From Paenibacillus sp. P25 (GTDB lineage Bacteria > Bacillota > Bacilli > Paenibacillales > NBRC-103111), in contig CP085629.1 in assembly GCA_024704175.1 (NCBI GenBank), positions 5,518,001 to 5,582,000 on the forward strand: 64,000 nt of DNA, given 5' to 3'. The notes under the pieces are model-generated. The model did no database searches and was not told where the DNA came from. It saw only the letters and a program-made list of their open reading frames with translations. A program made the position numbers and the translations under genes. Positions 49,118 through 57,742 of this stretch are shown here, in pieces. The first letter of the stretch is position 1, and every line of letters starts with the position of its first letter.

Positions 49118-50731
49118 TTGGACCCTACTACGGAGCTGAAGGAAACCGGAAGGAAGGATATGAGCCGGAGACAGTTTTTGACGATCGTCGGGAAAATGGG
49201 CGGAGCGGCGGCGATGTACAGCATGATGGGCACGCTTGGGCTTTTGTCGCCCGAAACCGTCAAAGCCGCCGAATTCGAGCCCCCTTCCAAGAACGACCTG
49301 TCTGCGCACGGAAAGAACGGCAAGCGGATTATTATTCTCGGCGCCGGCGTCGCCGGGATGACGGCGGCCTACGAGCTGACCAAGGCCGGCTACGACTGCG
49401 TCCTGCTCGAAGCGAGGGACCGGGCCGGCGGACGCCGCTGGACGGTGCGCAGGGGAACGACGGAAACCGAGGTCGGCGGCGTCAAGCAGGTGGCCCGCTT
49501 CGACGAAGGGCTTTATATGAATCCCGGCCCCGCCCGCATTCCGCAATTTCATTCCACACTCCAGTACTGCAAGGAGCTGGGCGTTCAGGTCGAAGTGTTC
49601 ACCAATACGAACGACTCGGCTTATTACTACAACGAGAACGTCGGGCCGCTGTCCGGCAAAAAGATTCAAAAACGGCAGGCCAAGGCCGACGTCCGCGGTT
49701 ATACGGCGGAGATACTGGCCAAAGCGCTCGACCAGCGGGCGCTGGATCTATCTATCACTTCCGAGGATAAACAGAAGCTGGTCGAGTATTTGCGGGCCGA
49801 AGGAAACCTCAGCCCCGACCTGTTCTATAAAGGCTCGGAGCGTGCCGGCTATGTGGAGGAGCCTGGGGGCGGGCTGGATGCCGGTGTCCTCCGCGATCCG
49901 TTCGATATGAAGTCGATCATTCAGTCCGGCTTCGGCAATTATTTCAGCGGCGAGTATACCTACGACCAGCAGATGATTATGTTCCATCCGGTCGGCGGCA
50001 TGGACATGATCGCCAAGGCGTTCGAGAAGCGCGTCGGCCACATGATTAAATACCAGGCCGAGGTGCAGGAAATCCGGCAGACAGGCGGCGGCGTCCGCAT
50101 TGTTTACAAGCAGAAGGGCGAAGCGCAGGAAATCACCGGCGATTACTGCATCTGCACCATACCGCTGCCCGTGCTGGCCAAGATTCCGGCCGACTTCTCC
50201 TCCGACATGGCCACCGCCATCTCCAAGATCAATTACGCCAACGCCGGCAAAATCGGTCTGCAGTTTAAGCGCCGCTTTTGGGAAGAGGATGAGCTTATCT
50301 TCGGCGGCTTTTCCACCACCAACATGGATATCACGCAAATCTGGTACCCGGCCACCCATTATTTCAGCAAAAAGGGCGTCCTAATCGGTTATTACAACTT
50401 CGGGGGCAATGCCGACAGCCTCGGCAAGATGTCCCTCGCCCAGCGGGAAGCCCATGCGCTGAGCCAGGGCTCCAAGATTCATTCCCAATACTACGAGGAG
50501 TTCGAGACCTCCTTCTCCGTCAACTGGAAAACGATCAAATACAATCTGGGCGGCTGGGTCAGCTATACTGCAGACGACCGCAAAACGTACTACCCTACCC
50601 TCTGCAAACCGGACGGGCGCATCTACCTTGCCGGCGAGCACATCAGCTATATCAACGCCTGGCAGGCCGGCGCCATTGATTCAGCCCGCAAGGCCGTCAC
50701 GGCCATTCATGAGCGTGTCCTGAAAGCTTAA
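49118..50731 (+). CDS. Tat-exported flavin amine/L-amino-acid oxidase
   Basis: Intact protein of 537 residues from a TTG at 49118 (AAGGAG nine bases upstream; the ATG at 49109 abuts it). A twin-arginine signal (MSRRQFLTIVGKMGG, with A-rich h-region) sends a folded flavoprotein across the membrane. FAD site: IIILGAGVAGMTAAYEL and LLEARDRAGGR at the N-terminus; GRIYLAGEHISYINAWQAGAIDSA at the C-terminus. The sequence belongs to the flavin monoamine oxidase/LAAO group, which turn an amine into an imine, releasing H2O2. The GlnR/TnrA boxes and the following RidA and TatA genes suggest extracellular nitrogen scavenging. Substrate not known. Confidence 0.88.
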   Translation: MDPTTELKETGRKDMSRRQFLTIVGKMGGAAAMYSMMGTLGLLSPETVKAAEFEPPSKNDLSAHGKNGKRIIILGAGVAGMTAAYELTKAGYDCVLLEARDRAGGRRWTVRRGTTETEVGGVKQVARFDEGLYMNPGPARIPQFHSTLQYCKELGVQVEVFTNTNDSAYYYNENVGPLSGKKIQKRQAKADVRGYTAEILAKALDQRALDLSITSEDKQKLVEYLRAEGNLSPDLFYKGSERAGYVEEPGGGLDAGVLRDPFDMKSIIQSGFGNYFSGEYTYDQQMIMFHPVGGMDMIAKAFEKRVGHMIKYQAEVQEIRQTGGGVRIVYKQKGEAQEITGDYCICTIPLPVLAKIPADFSSDMATAISKINYANAGKIGLQFKRRFWEEDELIFGGFSTTNMDITQIWYPATHYFSKKGVLIGYYNFGGNADSLGKMSLAQREAHALSQGSKIHSQYYEEFETSFSVNWKTIKYNLGGWVSYTADDRKTYYPTLCKPDGRIYLAGEHISYINAWQAGAIDSARKAVTAIHERVLKA

Positions 50732-50756
50732 GTTCCGAAAGGAGTGATTCCCCTCT

Positions 50757-51317
50757 ATGACCCCTAGTCCGAAGAAACGGCTCACCTTCCTTCTCTCTCT
50801 AGCCGCGACCGCCACGTTTCTGGCCGCCAGCGTGCATGCAGATAATGAGACTCCGAACAAATACGCGTCGGAACCGGTGAACGAACCGGAATTTTACGGA
50901 AGCCCGGCTTCCTCCATCTCCAGCGGCGTCTCCGTACCCGCAGGCATGTCCTATCTGTGGACCAGCGGAACGGTCCCACCCGTCATCAATAAAGACGGCA
51001 AGACGATTTATGAGAAATACGGCGACACCAAGACCCAGGGCACCGGCATCCTCAAGGAAATCGAGAAGCGACTGAAGGATAAAGGCCTGTCCCTGTCCGA
51101 TGTCATTTACCTGAGGGTATACGTGGCACCGGATGCGGCGAAGGAGAACAAGTTCGATTTTAACGGCTGGTTCGAAGCTTACGCGCAGTTCTTCGGCACG
51201 GAAGACAATCCGGTGAAGCCGGCCCGCTCCACCATCGGCGTCCCGCGCCTGGTCAGCTCCGAATGGCTGATTGAGATCGAGGCGGTCGCGGTCTATCCGA
51301 AGAAGCCGAACAACTAA
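50757..51317 (+). CDS. Exported RidA-family enamine/imine deaminase
   Basis: Intact protein of 186 residues. Unlike ordinary RidA (about 125 residues, cytoplasmic), it has a Sec-type signal (KKRLTFLLSLAATATFLAAS, cleavage after VHA). The RidA core is present with ILKEIEKRLKDKGLSLSDVIYLRVYVA, and PARSTIGVPRL carries the catalytic Arg. RidA hydrolyses 2-imino acids to 2-keto acids and ammonia, the very products of an amino acid oxidase. The gene lies 25 bases after the oxidase gene (GAAAGGAGTG ribosome site), so both are probably made together. Confidence 0.87.
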   Translation: MTPSPKKRLTFLLSLAATATFLAASVHADNETPNKYASEPVNEPEFYGSPASSISSGVSVPAGMSYLWTSGTVPPVINKDGKTIYEKYGDTKTQGTGILKEIEKRLKDKGLSLSDVIYLRVYVAPDAAKENKFDFNGWFEAYAQFFGTEDNPVKPARSTIGVPRLVSSEWLIEIEAVAVYPKKPNN

Positions 51318-51335
51318 CCGGAAGGAGTGAATTCG

Positions 51336-51533
51336 ATGCTGCCAAACATCGGGCTGTCCGGCATCCTTCTGATCCTCGCCGTAGCCCTCATCTTCTTCGG
51401 CCCTTCCAAGTTGCCGGAGCTGGGAAGAGCAGTCGGTCGGACGCTGTCCGAATTCAAGCATTCCGCCCGTGAGCTGGTCAGCGACGGCAAGGAGGCCGGG
51501 ACTGAGGCCGACAAGGAGCCGGGCGGGAGATAA
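51336..51533 (+). CDS. tatA: TatA/TatE twin-arginine translocase subunit
   Basis: 65 residues: N-terminal membrane helix (IGLSGILLILAVALIFFGPSK) with the FGPSKLPELGRAVG hinge and amphipathic helix, then a charged tail. It provides the pore of the Tat system. ATG at 51336 follows GAAGGAG, 18 bases after the RidA stop. As the third gene of the operon it probably provides Tat capacity for the oxidase. No tatC is in the window. Confidence 0.92.
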   Translation: MLPNIGLSGILLILAVALIFFGPSKLPELGRAVGRTLSEFKHSARELVSDGKEAGTEADKEPGGR

Positions 51534-51554
51534 AGGGGTACCGGGGAAGAACTT

Positions 51555-51583
51555 GGAGCACCTCTACGTAAAAGAGGTGCTCC
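51555..51583 (+). terminator. Hairpin after tatA
   Basis: GGAGCACCTCT / AGAGGTGCTCC with a seven-base loop, 22 bases after the tatA stop. No T-run follows; probably still the operon's 3' end. Confidence 0.6.
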
Positions 51584-51737
51584 AGAGCACTGAACAATTG
51601 GCTTCCAGGAAAAAGGAGAAAATACGGAGGTGGGGTATTCACTGGAGGTGCGCGGCACTCGCCTTTATCAGCGGGAAATATCCGCCCCCACGTCAACCCT
51701 CATGGTCCGACTTTACCGCTTTCCGGGCAAACTCAAG
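51584..51737. other. Intergenic segment between two related hairpins
   Basis: About 155 bases with no convincing gene. Both borders are hairpins sharing the GCACCTC stem. Confidence 0.5.
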
Positions 51738-51760
51738 AGCACCTCCGTGTTAGAGGTGCC
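51738..51760 (-). terminator. Hairpin/terminator after cotJC
   Basis: GCACCTC / GAGGTGC stem with a seven-base loop; on the minus strand it is followed by TTGAGTTTG. Eighteen bases from the cotJC stop. Its stem repeats that of the hairpin after tatA. Confidence 0.6.
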
Positions 51761-51777
51761 CTTGTACTTCCGTCCTT

Positions 51778-52347
51778 TTAGAAGAACTTCTGCTTGCCCT
51801 GCTCTTCCTTCAGCATTTCGACGGCCTCGCGGAACCGCATCGAATGGACGATTTCGCGTTCGCGCAAAAATTTCAGGCTGTCCTGCAGGTCCACGTCATC
51901 CGTCAGATCAATCAGATGCTGGTAGGTGGCCCGAGCCTTTTCCTCCGCCGCGATATCCTCGTAGAGGTCCGCAATCGGGTCGCATTTGGCCGCGATATAG
52001 CTGGCGTTCCAAGGAACGCCCGATGCATTCTGATAGAACAAGGCTTGTCCGTGGTTGGCATAATGGTCGCCGAGCCCCGCCGCCCTCAGCTGCTCCGGCG
52101 TAGCGTCCTTCGTCAGCTTCAGCACCATGGTCGCGATCATCTCCAGATGGGAGAACTCCTCCATGGAGATGTCGGTGAGGAGGCCGATCACCTTGTCCGG
52201 GATGCTGTAGCGCTGGTTCATATAACGAAGAGCGGCTGCGAGCTCCCCATCGGCGCCGCCGTACTGCTCGATCAGGAACTTGGCCATCTGCGGGTCGCAC
52301 TTGCTGACTCTCACCGGATACTGCAGCTTTTTCTCATATAAGAACAT
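51778..52347 (-). CDS. cotJC: Spore coat protein CotJC (manganese catalase family)
   Basis: Intact protein of 189 residues. Ferritin-like manganese catalase: metal-site Glu/His in YGGADGELAAALRYMNQRY, DISMEEFSHLEMIATMV and DIAAEEKARATYQHL, with HSMRFREAVEML at the end. CotJC lies in the spore coat. Last gene of cotJABC; ATG follows AAGGAGG, 12 bases after cotJB. Confidence 0.95.
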   Translation of the reverse strand: MFLYEKKLQYPVRVSKCDPQMAKFLIEQYGGADGELAAALRYMNQRYSIPDKVIGLLTDISMEEFSHLEMIATMVLKLTKDATPEQLRAAGLGDHYANHGQALFYQNASGVPWNASYIAAKCDPIADLYEDIAAEEKARATYQHLIDLTDDVDLQDSLKFLREREIVHSMRFREAVEMLKEEQGKQKFF

Positions 52348-52359
52348 AAGCGAGCCTCC

Positions 52360-52635
52360 TTAAACTTCCCACGGCCATGGGGACATGGACCATTCGGTAG
52401 GATTGTCGACGCGGTCGCGGCCGTAATGCTGCAGCGGACCGTATTTGCTTTCGAACTTCGATGCGATTTCCGCCCTCTCCTCGGACCATTCTTTAAACTG
52501 CTCCTGCGCCTTCTCATCCGTAGGATGCGTATCCAGATACAGCTGAAGCTCGAGCAGCGCAAAATCAATCGCCTGCAGCTCCTCCAGCGCTTTATAGTAA
52601 GTTTCCGGCGGCGGCTTTATTTTCTTCGTCGTCAT
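52360..52635 (-). CDS. cotJB: Spore coat protein CotJB
   Basis: 91 residues: YKALEELQAIDFALLELQLYLDTHPTDEKA and a C-terminal YGPLQHYG, then WSMSPWPWE; these are typical of CotJB. ATG follows ATAGGAGGGG. Middle gene of the operon, 11 bases after cotJA. Confidence 0.93.
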   Translation of the reverse strand: MTTKKIKPPPETYYKALEELQAIDFALLELQLYLDTHPTDEKAQEQFKEWSEERAEIASKFESKYGPLQHYGRDRVDNPTEWSMSPWPWEV

Positions 52636-52646
52636 GAGCTCCCCTC

Positions 52647-52853
52647 CTATTCTCTCTTCGGTTCATACGCTCCGTACAAGTCCGGCCACAGCGTGCCTTT
52701 TCGCAGCGCTTCTTTCGGACTGTACTGCTTAAGATCCGACGGTTGATAGGTAAAGGATAAATGAGGCGGTACAACATACGTTTTTTCCGTTATCGGTGTA
52801 CACGGGTCGTACTTTCCGGCAAACGGACGGTACACCTTCATCTGGTCATTCAT
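52647..52853 (-). CDS. cotJA: Spore coat-associated protein CotJA
   Basis: 68 residues: YRPFAGKYDPCTPITEKTYV and VPPHLSFTYQPSD, then EALRKGTLWPDLYGAYEPK, all CotJA features. ATG at 52853 follows GAGGAGGGAGG. First gene of the operon. In B. subtilis this operon is transcribed in the mother cell by sigma-E; I did not identify a sigma-E promoter with certainty here. Confidence 0.92.
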   Translation of the reverse strand: MNDQMKVYRPFAGKYDPCTPITEKTYVVPPHLSFTYQPSDLKQYSPKEALRKGTLWPDLYGAYEPKRE

Positions 52854-52949
52854 ATGAATCCTCCCTCCTCCTGCTCCAAGTGGATAAGCCTTCCTTTTTT
52901 CCTTACCACTCCCTGTTTTTTTGAAACAAACCTTTTCCTTCCCGGGCAA

Positions 52950-52980
52950 AAAGAAAAAGCCGCCTTATCAGCGGCTTTGC
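52950..52980 (-). terminator. Terminator-like hairpin with no obvious gene
   Basis: AAAGCCGC / GCGGCTTT hairpin followed on the minus strand by TTTTTCTTTTTG. No minus-strand gene precedes it between here and the Fur box at 53211. Confidence 0.6.
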
Positions 52981-53196
52981 CAGATGATACGGGGATATGT
53001 TACGGGATAAAACGTTCATGCTCTAAAACATAAGCCTCATTAATCCTTCACTGCCTCACTGTTTTACCCCCTCCCCGAAACAATGGCTTTTATGCGTTCC
53101 GCGATCACTTTCTACTGGCCCCCGAGCAGCGGTCTCGGATCGATGCAGATCATGGCCTGTTTCACCGTTCGAGGTGCACTTCGCTGCATAGCCGCG
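52981..53196. other. Intergenic region without recognised gene
   Basis: On the minus strand two short coding-like pieces can be read (MICIDPRPLLGGQ and KVIAERIKAIVSGRG), joined by a stop; these may be chance or a gene remnant. C-rich CCCCCTCCCC at about 53065 on the plus strand. Nothing else is recognised. Confidence 0.3.
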
Positions 53197-53229
53197 TTGA
53201 CAAATTAATTGATAATGATTATCATTATT
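53197..53229 (+). promoter_or_regulatory. Promoter overlapped by a Fur box
   Basis: TTGACA (53197-53202), 17-base spacer, TATCAT (53220-53225). GATAATGATTATCATTATT (53211-53229) matches the 19-base Fur box at all but the last position and covers the -10. Drives the siderophore-binding protein gene at 53277. Confidence 0.85.
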
Positions 53230-53276
53230 GATGAACTGAAAACCATTATCATAAATCCCTTATCCGGAGGTTGAAT

Positions 53277-54290
53277 ATGAATCACCGCAGTTTATTTACC
53301 GCCGCACGACGCCGGACCAACCGGCAATTTTTTGCCCTTACCCTGCCGCTTCTCCTTCTCGGGCTTGCCGTCGGCTGTTCGTCTTCCTCCCCTGCCGCTC
53401 CCGCTTCAGCCGATAGCCAAGACAGTTCGCAGCAAACCCGCGTCGTGAAGCATCTCAGCGGGGAAACGAAGGTTCCCAACCATCCAAGCAAAATCGCCGT
53501 GCTCGATTACCGGCTGGCCGACTCGGCCGCTGGCGCTCGGCGTTACGCCCTATGCGATGACGACTTTTTTGGGGCAAACCAATCTGCCTTACATAGAGGG
53601 TAAGCCGCTGGCCAAAACATTGGCTCTCGGGGATACGCCAAACCTGGAGGCGGTGCTGCAGGCAGGCCCCGACCTGATTCTCGCCCGCAAACCGGAGCAG
53701 AAGGTGTACGATCAGCTGAGCCAGGTGGCGCCGACCGTGATCCTGGACATTCCGTCCGATTGGCGGCAGGCGTTCCGGGAGGTGGGTACCGTCGTGGGGC
53801 ACGAGAAGCAAGCGGAAGAGTGGCTTTCGAATTACGATAAAAAAGCGGCCGACATCCGCGGCGAGATTTCGGGGTATGTGAAGCCCGGGTCTACTTTCCT
53901 GTATCTGCGCATCATGCCGAAGGAAATTCGCGTACACGGCACCCAGGAGCTGTTCGGCGCGACCCTGTTCCAGGACCTGAAGCTGACGCCGGTGCCCGGT
54001 CTCGAGCAGGTCAAACGTATTGAGCCGATCTCTCTGGAGAAGCTCCCGGACTACGACGCCGACTATATCTTTCTGCAGGTGGGCTCCCCTCCGCGGGAGG
54101 CGACAAACAGGCCGAAGAGAACCTCGCCTCCATCGCCGAGTCCCCCATCTGGAAGAACCTGAAGGCCGTCAAAAACGGCCGCGTCTACACGATGCCGTCC
54201 TGGATTATCAGCGACTATCCGAACATTAAGAGCAAGTCGCTTGAGCTGGTCCGGGACAGCCTGAAGCGACCATCGGCGGCCCGGCCATAA
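53277..54290 (+). CDS. Iron-siderophore ABC transporter binding lipoprotein (second system), frameshifted
   Basis: About 338 codons. Lipoprotein signal (LPLLLLGLAVGCSSSSP, Cys in LAVGC), then the class III binding fold: VPNHPSKIAVLDYRLADS, TNLPYIEGKPLAKTLALGD, LEAVLQAGPDLILARKPEQ and, after a second break, SPIWKNLKAVKNGRVYTMPSW. Breaks near 53527 and 54098. ATG 53277 follows CCGGAGG. It faces two permease genes (54900-56993) on the other strand that converge on it, each with its own Fur box, so they form one uptake system without a local ATPase. Confidence 0.87.
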
Positions 54291-54310
54291 TCCGGCGCCG
54301 GCATACCCGT

Positions 54311-54335
54311 AACGCCCCTCCGCCGGAGGGGCGTT
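54311..54335 (+). terminator. Terminator hairpin
   Basis: AACGCCCCTCC / GGAGGGGCGTT stem with a three-base loop, 20 bases after the binding-protein gene. The same 11-base arms recur at 54850. Confidence 0.7.
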
Positions 54336-54542
54336 TGAGCTTGCCCGGAGAGCAAGACTTCGTATTCATCTGCTAGCGGAAACTTGTATTATGACAACCT
54401 GGTTCTAGGGGATTCATTATATGCCCCGGAAGTTTTGCGAACAGCCGTCACCCCTACTGATTTGGGAATCCGTATGGTGCTTATCGATTATTGGAGGCGG
54501 ATAATGGTTTGCGGGGATTCGGTCCGGTTTGGATATCGGGCC

Positions 54543-54675
54543 TAACGGACCTCAGCAGCGTTATCCTCGTAAACTTGCTTTGGTTTCAAAGGTAACGGAC
54601 TCCAGAAGCATTATTGGATGAACAGACTAGACAAATGCGGTCTTATTCGGTCAATAGCGTCTGCCGGGTCCGTTA
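54543..54675. repeat. Imperfect 50-base repeat with an inverted third copy of its core
   Basis: TAACGGACCTCAGCAGCGTT (54543) and TAACGGACTCCAGAAGCATT (54593) are direct copies 50 bases apart; the core TAACGGAC returns inverted as GTCCGTTA at 54668-54675. No coding sense. Confidence 0.65.
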
Positions 54676-54760
54676 CAAATTTCAAGATGCCCCATTTCGC
54701 CAAATAAAGGCCGCTCAGTCCGTAAGCCATTCAAGCGACAGGAACCTGAGCCGTCTCTAC

Positions 54761-54849
54761 AGGCTGCAACGTTCTTCATGCAAGAGTTCAGCTTTCTCAG
54801 CAGGCTACGACGCCCTTCATGCAAGAGTTGAAATTTCTGAGCAGGCTGC
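54761..54849 (+). repeat. 41-base tandem repeat, two copies plus a partial third
   Basis: Units start AGGCTGCAACG (54761), AGGCTACGACG (54802) and AGGCTGCAACG (54843). Each full unit also contains CTTCATGCAAGAGTT. The third unit runs into the terminator hairpin. Confidence 0.75.
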
Positions 54850-54875
54850 AACGCCCCTCCTGACGGAGGGGCGTT
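54850..54875 (-). terminator. Terminator hairpin after the second permease operon
   Basis: AACGCCCCTCC / GGAGGGGCGTT stem, loop TGAC; the arms are identical to those of the hairpin at 54311. Lies 24 bases from the stop of the permease at 54900. Confidence 0.65.
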
Positions 54876-54899
54876 TGTTATACCCGCCGGAGCAGCGGG

Positions 54900-55937
54900 T
54901 CATGCTTTCGATTTGGCCAGCAGGTACAGGAAATAAGGCGCGCCGATGACGGCGACGACGATGCCCGCGGGCAGCTCGGAGGGCTGGATCACCCAGCGGG
55001 CGAGCGTATCCGCGGCCAGCAGGAGCAGTCCGCCCGCCAAGGCCGAGGCGGGCAGCAAAGCACCCCGCACCGGGGACCGACGAGACGCCGGGCCAAATGC
55101 GGCCCGATCAGCCCGATGAACCCGATGCCGCCCCTACTGCGACGCTGGCGGCCGCCAGCCCCACCAGCGCCGCGAGCAGCGCGAAGCGTTCCTTTTCCAC
55201 CGGAACTCCGAGGCTTGCGGCGACCTGCTCACCCAAGCTTAGCGCGTTCAATGCACGCGCCTTAAACATCGCGTAAGGCAGCAGCACCACAATCCAAGGC
55301 AGCAGGGCCATCACGAACTTCCAATTCGTGCCCCAAATGCTGCCGGCGTGCCACATGGCGACGAATTGGTACTGCTTTGCGGGTCCAGCCGCAGGGTGAG
55401 GACGATCATCGCTGCGATAATGCCGGCGGAAACCGCCGTTCCGACCAACACGAGACGGGCCGGCGCCAGCCCGTGATGCCTGCTGTAAGCGAGGGCATAC
55501 ACCGCCGCAGCGGCCGCACCGGCCCCGAGCAAAGCCAACACCGGGAGCAGCAGCACCGATGCGGTCTGCGTCGCCGGAACGAAGGATATGAACAGCACCA
55601 CGGCAAGCCCCGCCCCGGCATTGATCCCGAGAATCCCCGGATCGGCAAGCGCGTTGCGGGATACCGCCTGAAGGATGCAGCCGCTTACGGCGAGTCCCGC
55701 GCCGGCAAGGACGGCAATCAGGATCCGAGGCGACCGGAAGCCGAATAAAATCAGCTCTTGTTTTGCGGTTCCGAAACCCAGCAGCGTCTTGACGACGTCG
55801 AGGGGTCCCAGCCGGATCATACCGGTATTCATGCTGATCAGGAAGACGGCAAGCAGCAGAATGCCGAAAATAACGAGTGTCATAACCGCATGAATTGGAC
55901 GTTTCCCCGCGGCCTCCGAACGGATTGAAGTCTGCAA
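54900..55937 (-). CDS. FecCD-family iron-siderophore permease (second system, distal), frameshifted
   Basis: About 346 codons. Blocks FGFRSPRILIAVLAGAGLAVSG, ILQAVSRNALADPGILGINAG, then after breaks near 55375, 55120 and 55085 SLGEQVAASLGVPVEKERFALL and LPAGIVVAVIGAPYFLYLLAK. TTG at 55937 follows GGGGGAA, and the upstream gene stops at 55939. It pairs with that permease to form the membrane channel. Confidence 0.83.
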
Positions 55938-55938
55938 T

Positions 55939-56993
55939 TTACCGTTCCCCCTTCTCGGCGCGGGATAAATAGAGAAAGAAAGGCACCCCGAGCAAAGCGA
56001 TCAGCGCGCCGATCGGCGTTTCATAGGGCGGGTGGACCAAACGCGCCCCGATGTCGGCCAGCACCATGAGCAGACTGCCGAGCACCGCCGAGCAGGGGAT
56101 GATCCAGCGGTAATCCGCACCGACCAGGTAACGCGCCGCATGCGGAATGAGCGACCCGACGAAGCCGACGGAGCCGACGCCCGATACCGCGGCTCCCGCG
56201 AGCACCAGGACAACGAGCGTTCCCGCCAGCTTCACTTTGCCCGACCGCATGCCTAGGCCGGCCGCCGCTTCTTCGCCCAAGCTGAGCACCGTGACGGACC
56301 TGGACAGCAGCAGCGCTCCGATAAGACCTCCCGCAACCCACGGGAACAGCATTTTGACCTGCGGCCACTTGGCCCCCGCCACGCCGCCGGCATACCAGAA
56401 AGCGAGGTCCTGGCCGATTTGGCGGTAAATCGCGAGGCCCTCGCTAAGGGCGACGAGCAGCGCACCGACCGCCGCCCCGGCCAGCGTCAGCCGCAGCGGG
56501 GTGAGTCCTCCTTTGGCCGCCGAAGCGACGCCGTACACAAGCCCTGCGCCCAAAGCGGCGCCCAGGAACGAGTACAGCGTAAGCGCAGCGGATACGGCAG
56601 ACCCGGGAAAAAGGCGAAGCAAATCGCCAGCACGAAGCCCGCGCCGGCATTCACCCCGAGCAGCCCGGGGTCGGCCAGCTTGTTCCGGGTCATCCCCTGC
56701 ATGAGTGCGCCGGCGACGGCAAAGCAGGCTCCCACCATCGCTCCTGCGAGCGCCCGGGGCGACCGGATTTCCTGTATAATCTGATGCTGCGTCAGCTCCG
56801 GCCGATAGCGGAACACCGCCTCCCATACCGTCACAAGCCGGATATCCGCGGCACCGACGCTTACCGAGAGCGCGATTCCGAAGGCTAATGCGATGAGGCC
56901 GAGGCCAAGAACAAGCCAAGCCGCTAAGGGGCGAGAATGTACCTTAACGTCGGGCGGAGAAGACAAACCGGGTTGAGTGCTCACGGCTACCAT
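55939..56993 (-). CDS. FecCD-family iron-siderophore permease (second system, proximal), frameshifted
   Basis: About 351 codons. Blocks IIQEIRSPRALAGAMVGACFAVAG, MQGMTRNKLADPGLLGVNAG, VSGVGSVGFVGSLIPHAARYLVG and IALLGVPFFLYLSRAEK. One break near 56610. ATG at 56993 is preferred (AAAAAGG upstream); GTG at 56984 is an alternative. Preceded by a promoter with Fur box. No ATPase gene follows; the FecE-like ATPase at 17650-18504 or one elsewhere could serve it. Confidence 0.85.
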
Positions 56994-57060
56994 CCTTTTT
57001 CCATGATGCTGCATGAATGATGCTTGCTTGATCCTGCATGAATGACGTCTACTGGAATCC

Positions 57061-57090
57061 ATTTTATTTGATAATGATTCTCATTGTCAA
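57061..57090 (-). promoter_or_regulatory. Promoter with Fur box for the second permease operon
   Basis: On the minus strand TTGACA (57085-57090), 18-base spacer, TAAAAT (57061-57066). The plus-strand GATAATGATTCTCATTGTC (57070-57088) is a Fur-box match with few mismatches and fills the spacer. Confidence 0.8.
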
Positions 57091-57101
57091 TTTATCTGTA
57101 C

Positions 57102-57123
57102 AAAAAAAAGCCCCAAACGAGGC
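57102..57123 (-). terminator. Terminator after the GNAT gene
   Basis: GCCTC / GGGGC five-pair stem with four-base loop followed by T8 on the minus strand, about 80 bases after the GNAT stop and just before the permease promoter. Confidence 0.6.
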
Positions 57124-57204
57124 ACGGCATTTCCACCGGAACGGAAATAAGGGAGTCGCCGGTTTACCCGGGCTCCGCCCCCCTTCCCTTCCTATCCCAA
57201 TTGG

Positions 57205-57723
57205 CTATAGTATCTTTTCCATGCATTGGTACGGCAACTTTCGAAATGGATACCGGACGAGGCCTACCGCGATATAGCCGGCCCGTTCGTACATGCCGAC
57301 CGCGGCAGGATTGCCCGTGTAGACGTCCAGCCGAATGCTGCTGCAGCCGAGCGATCGCGCGTGTTCCTCCGCGTGCTGCAGCGACCGTTTGCCAAGGCCC
57401 CGCCCCTGATACGCCGGGTCGACGGCCAACCGGTGAATGCAGGCCGGCCGCCCCGCCGAATCCTGCCAAGGCGGCGCGCCATACGGCTTGCTCTGCTCCT
57501 CGTCGACCGCAACCGCGCCGATACACAGGTTTCCCTGCCGGACAGCGAACAAACAGCCCTTCCGCAGATCGCTCCGGATGACCCAGCGGTTCGGATAGAT
57601 CCAATCCCACTGACCGATTCCTCTTTTCCTCAAATGACGGGTCACGGAAGCATAAAGACGCCGCACTTGGCTCAGCTCCTCGGCTGCAGCCGTTTCGATA
57701 GGCATGGAAACTTGCCCGGACAT
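57205..57723 (-). CDS. GNAT-family N-acetyltransferase
   Basis: Intact protein of 172 residues. The acetyl-CoA motif is visible: IHRLAVDPAYQGRGLGKRSLQHAEEHARSLGC contains the Q/RxxGxG/A loop, followed by IRLDVYTGNPAAVGMYERAGY. Probably acetylates a small amine or protein N-terminus; substrate unknown. ATG follows AAAGGAGAGG. Upstream on this side are the CATACCT and GACCAGC palindromes, which may control it. Confidence 0.88.
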   Translation of the reverse strand: MSGQVSMPIETAAAEELSQVRRLYASVTRHLRKRGIGQWDWIYPNRWVIRSDLRKGCLFAVRQGNLCIGAVAVDEEQSKPYGAPPWQDSAGRPACIHRLAVDPAYQGRGLGKRSLQHAEEHARSLGCSSIRLDVYTGNPAAVGMYERAGYIAVGLVRYPFRKLPYQCMEKIL

Positions 57724-57742
57724 AATCCCCTCTCCTTTACTA

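Larger units (their letters stand above)
54336..54849. other. 514-base gene-free region with repeats
   Basis: No supportable gene. It holds the 50-base and 41-base repeats listed separately and is bordered by two near-identical hairpins. Confidence 0.6.

Noticed and set aside
53060..53110. C-rich stretch next to a Fur box as an FsrA-like small RNA
   Set aside because: The C-rich strand would have to be transcribed towards the Fur promoter, not away from it.
54614..54949. Plus-strand open frame of 111 codons in the repeat region
   Set aside because: Runs through tandem repeats and a terminator hairpin into the antisense of the permease gene; no ribosome site.
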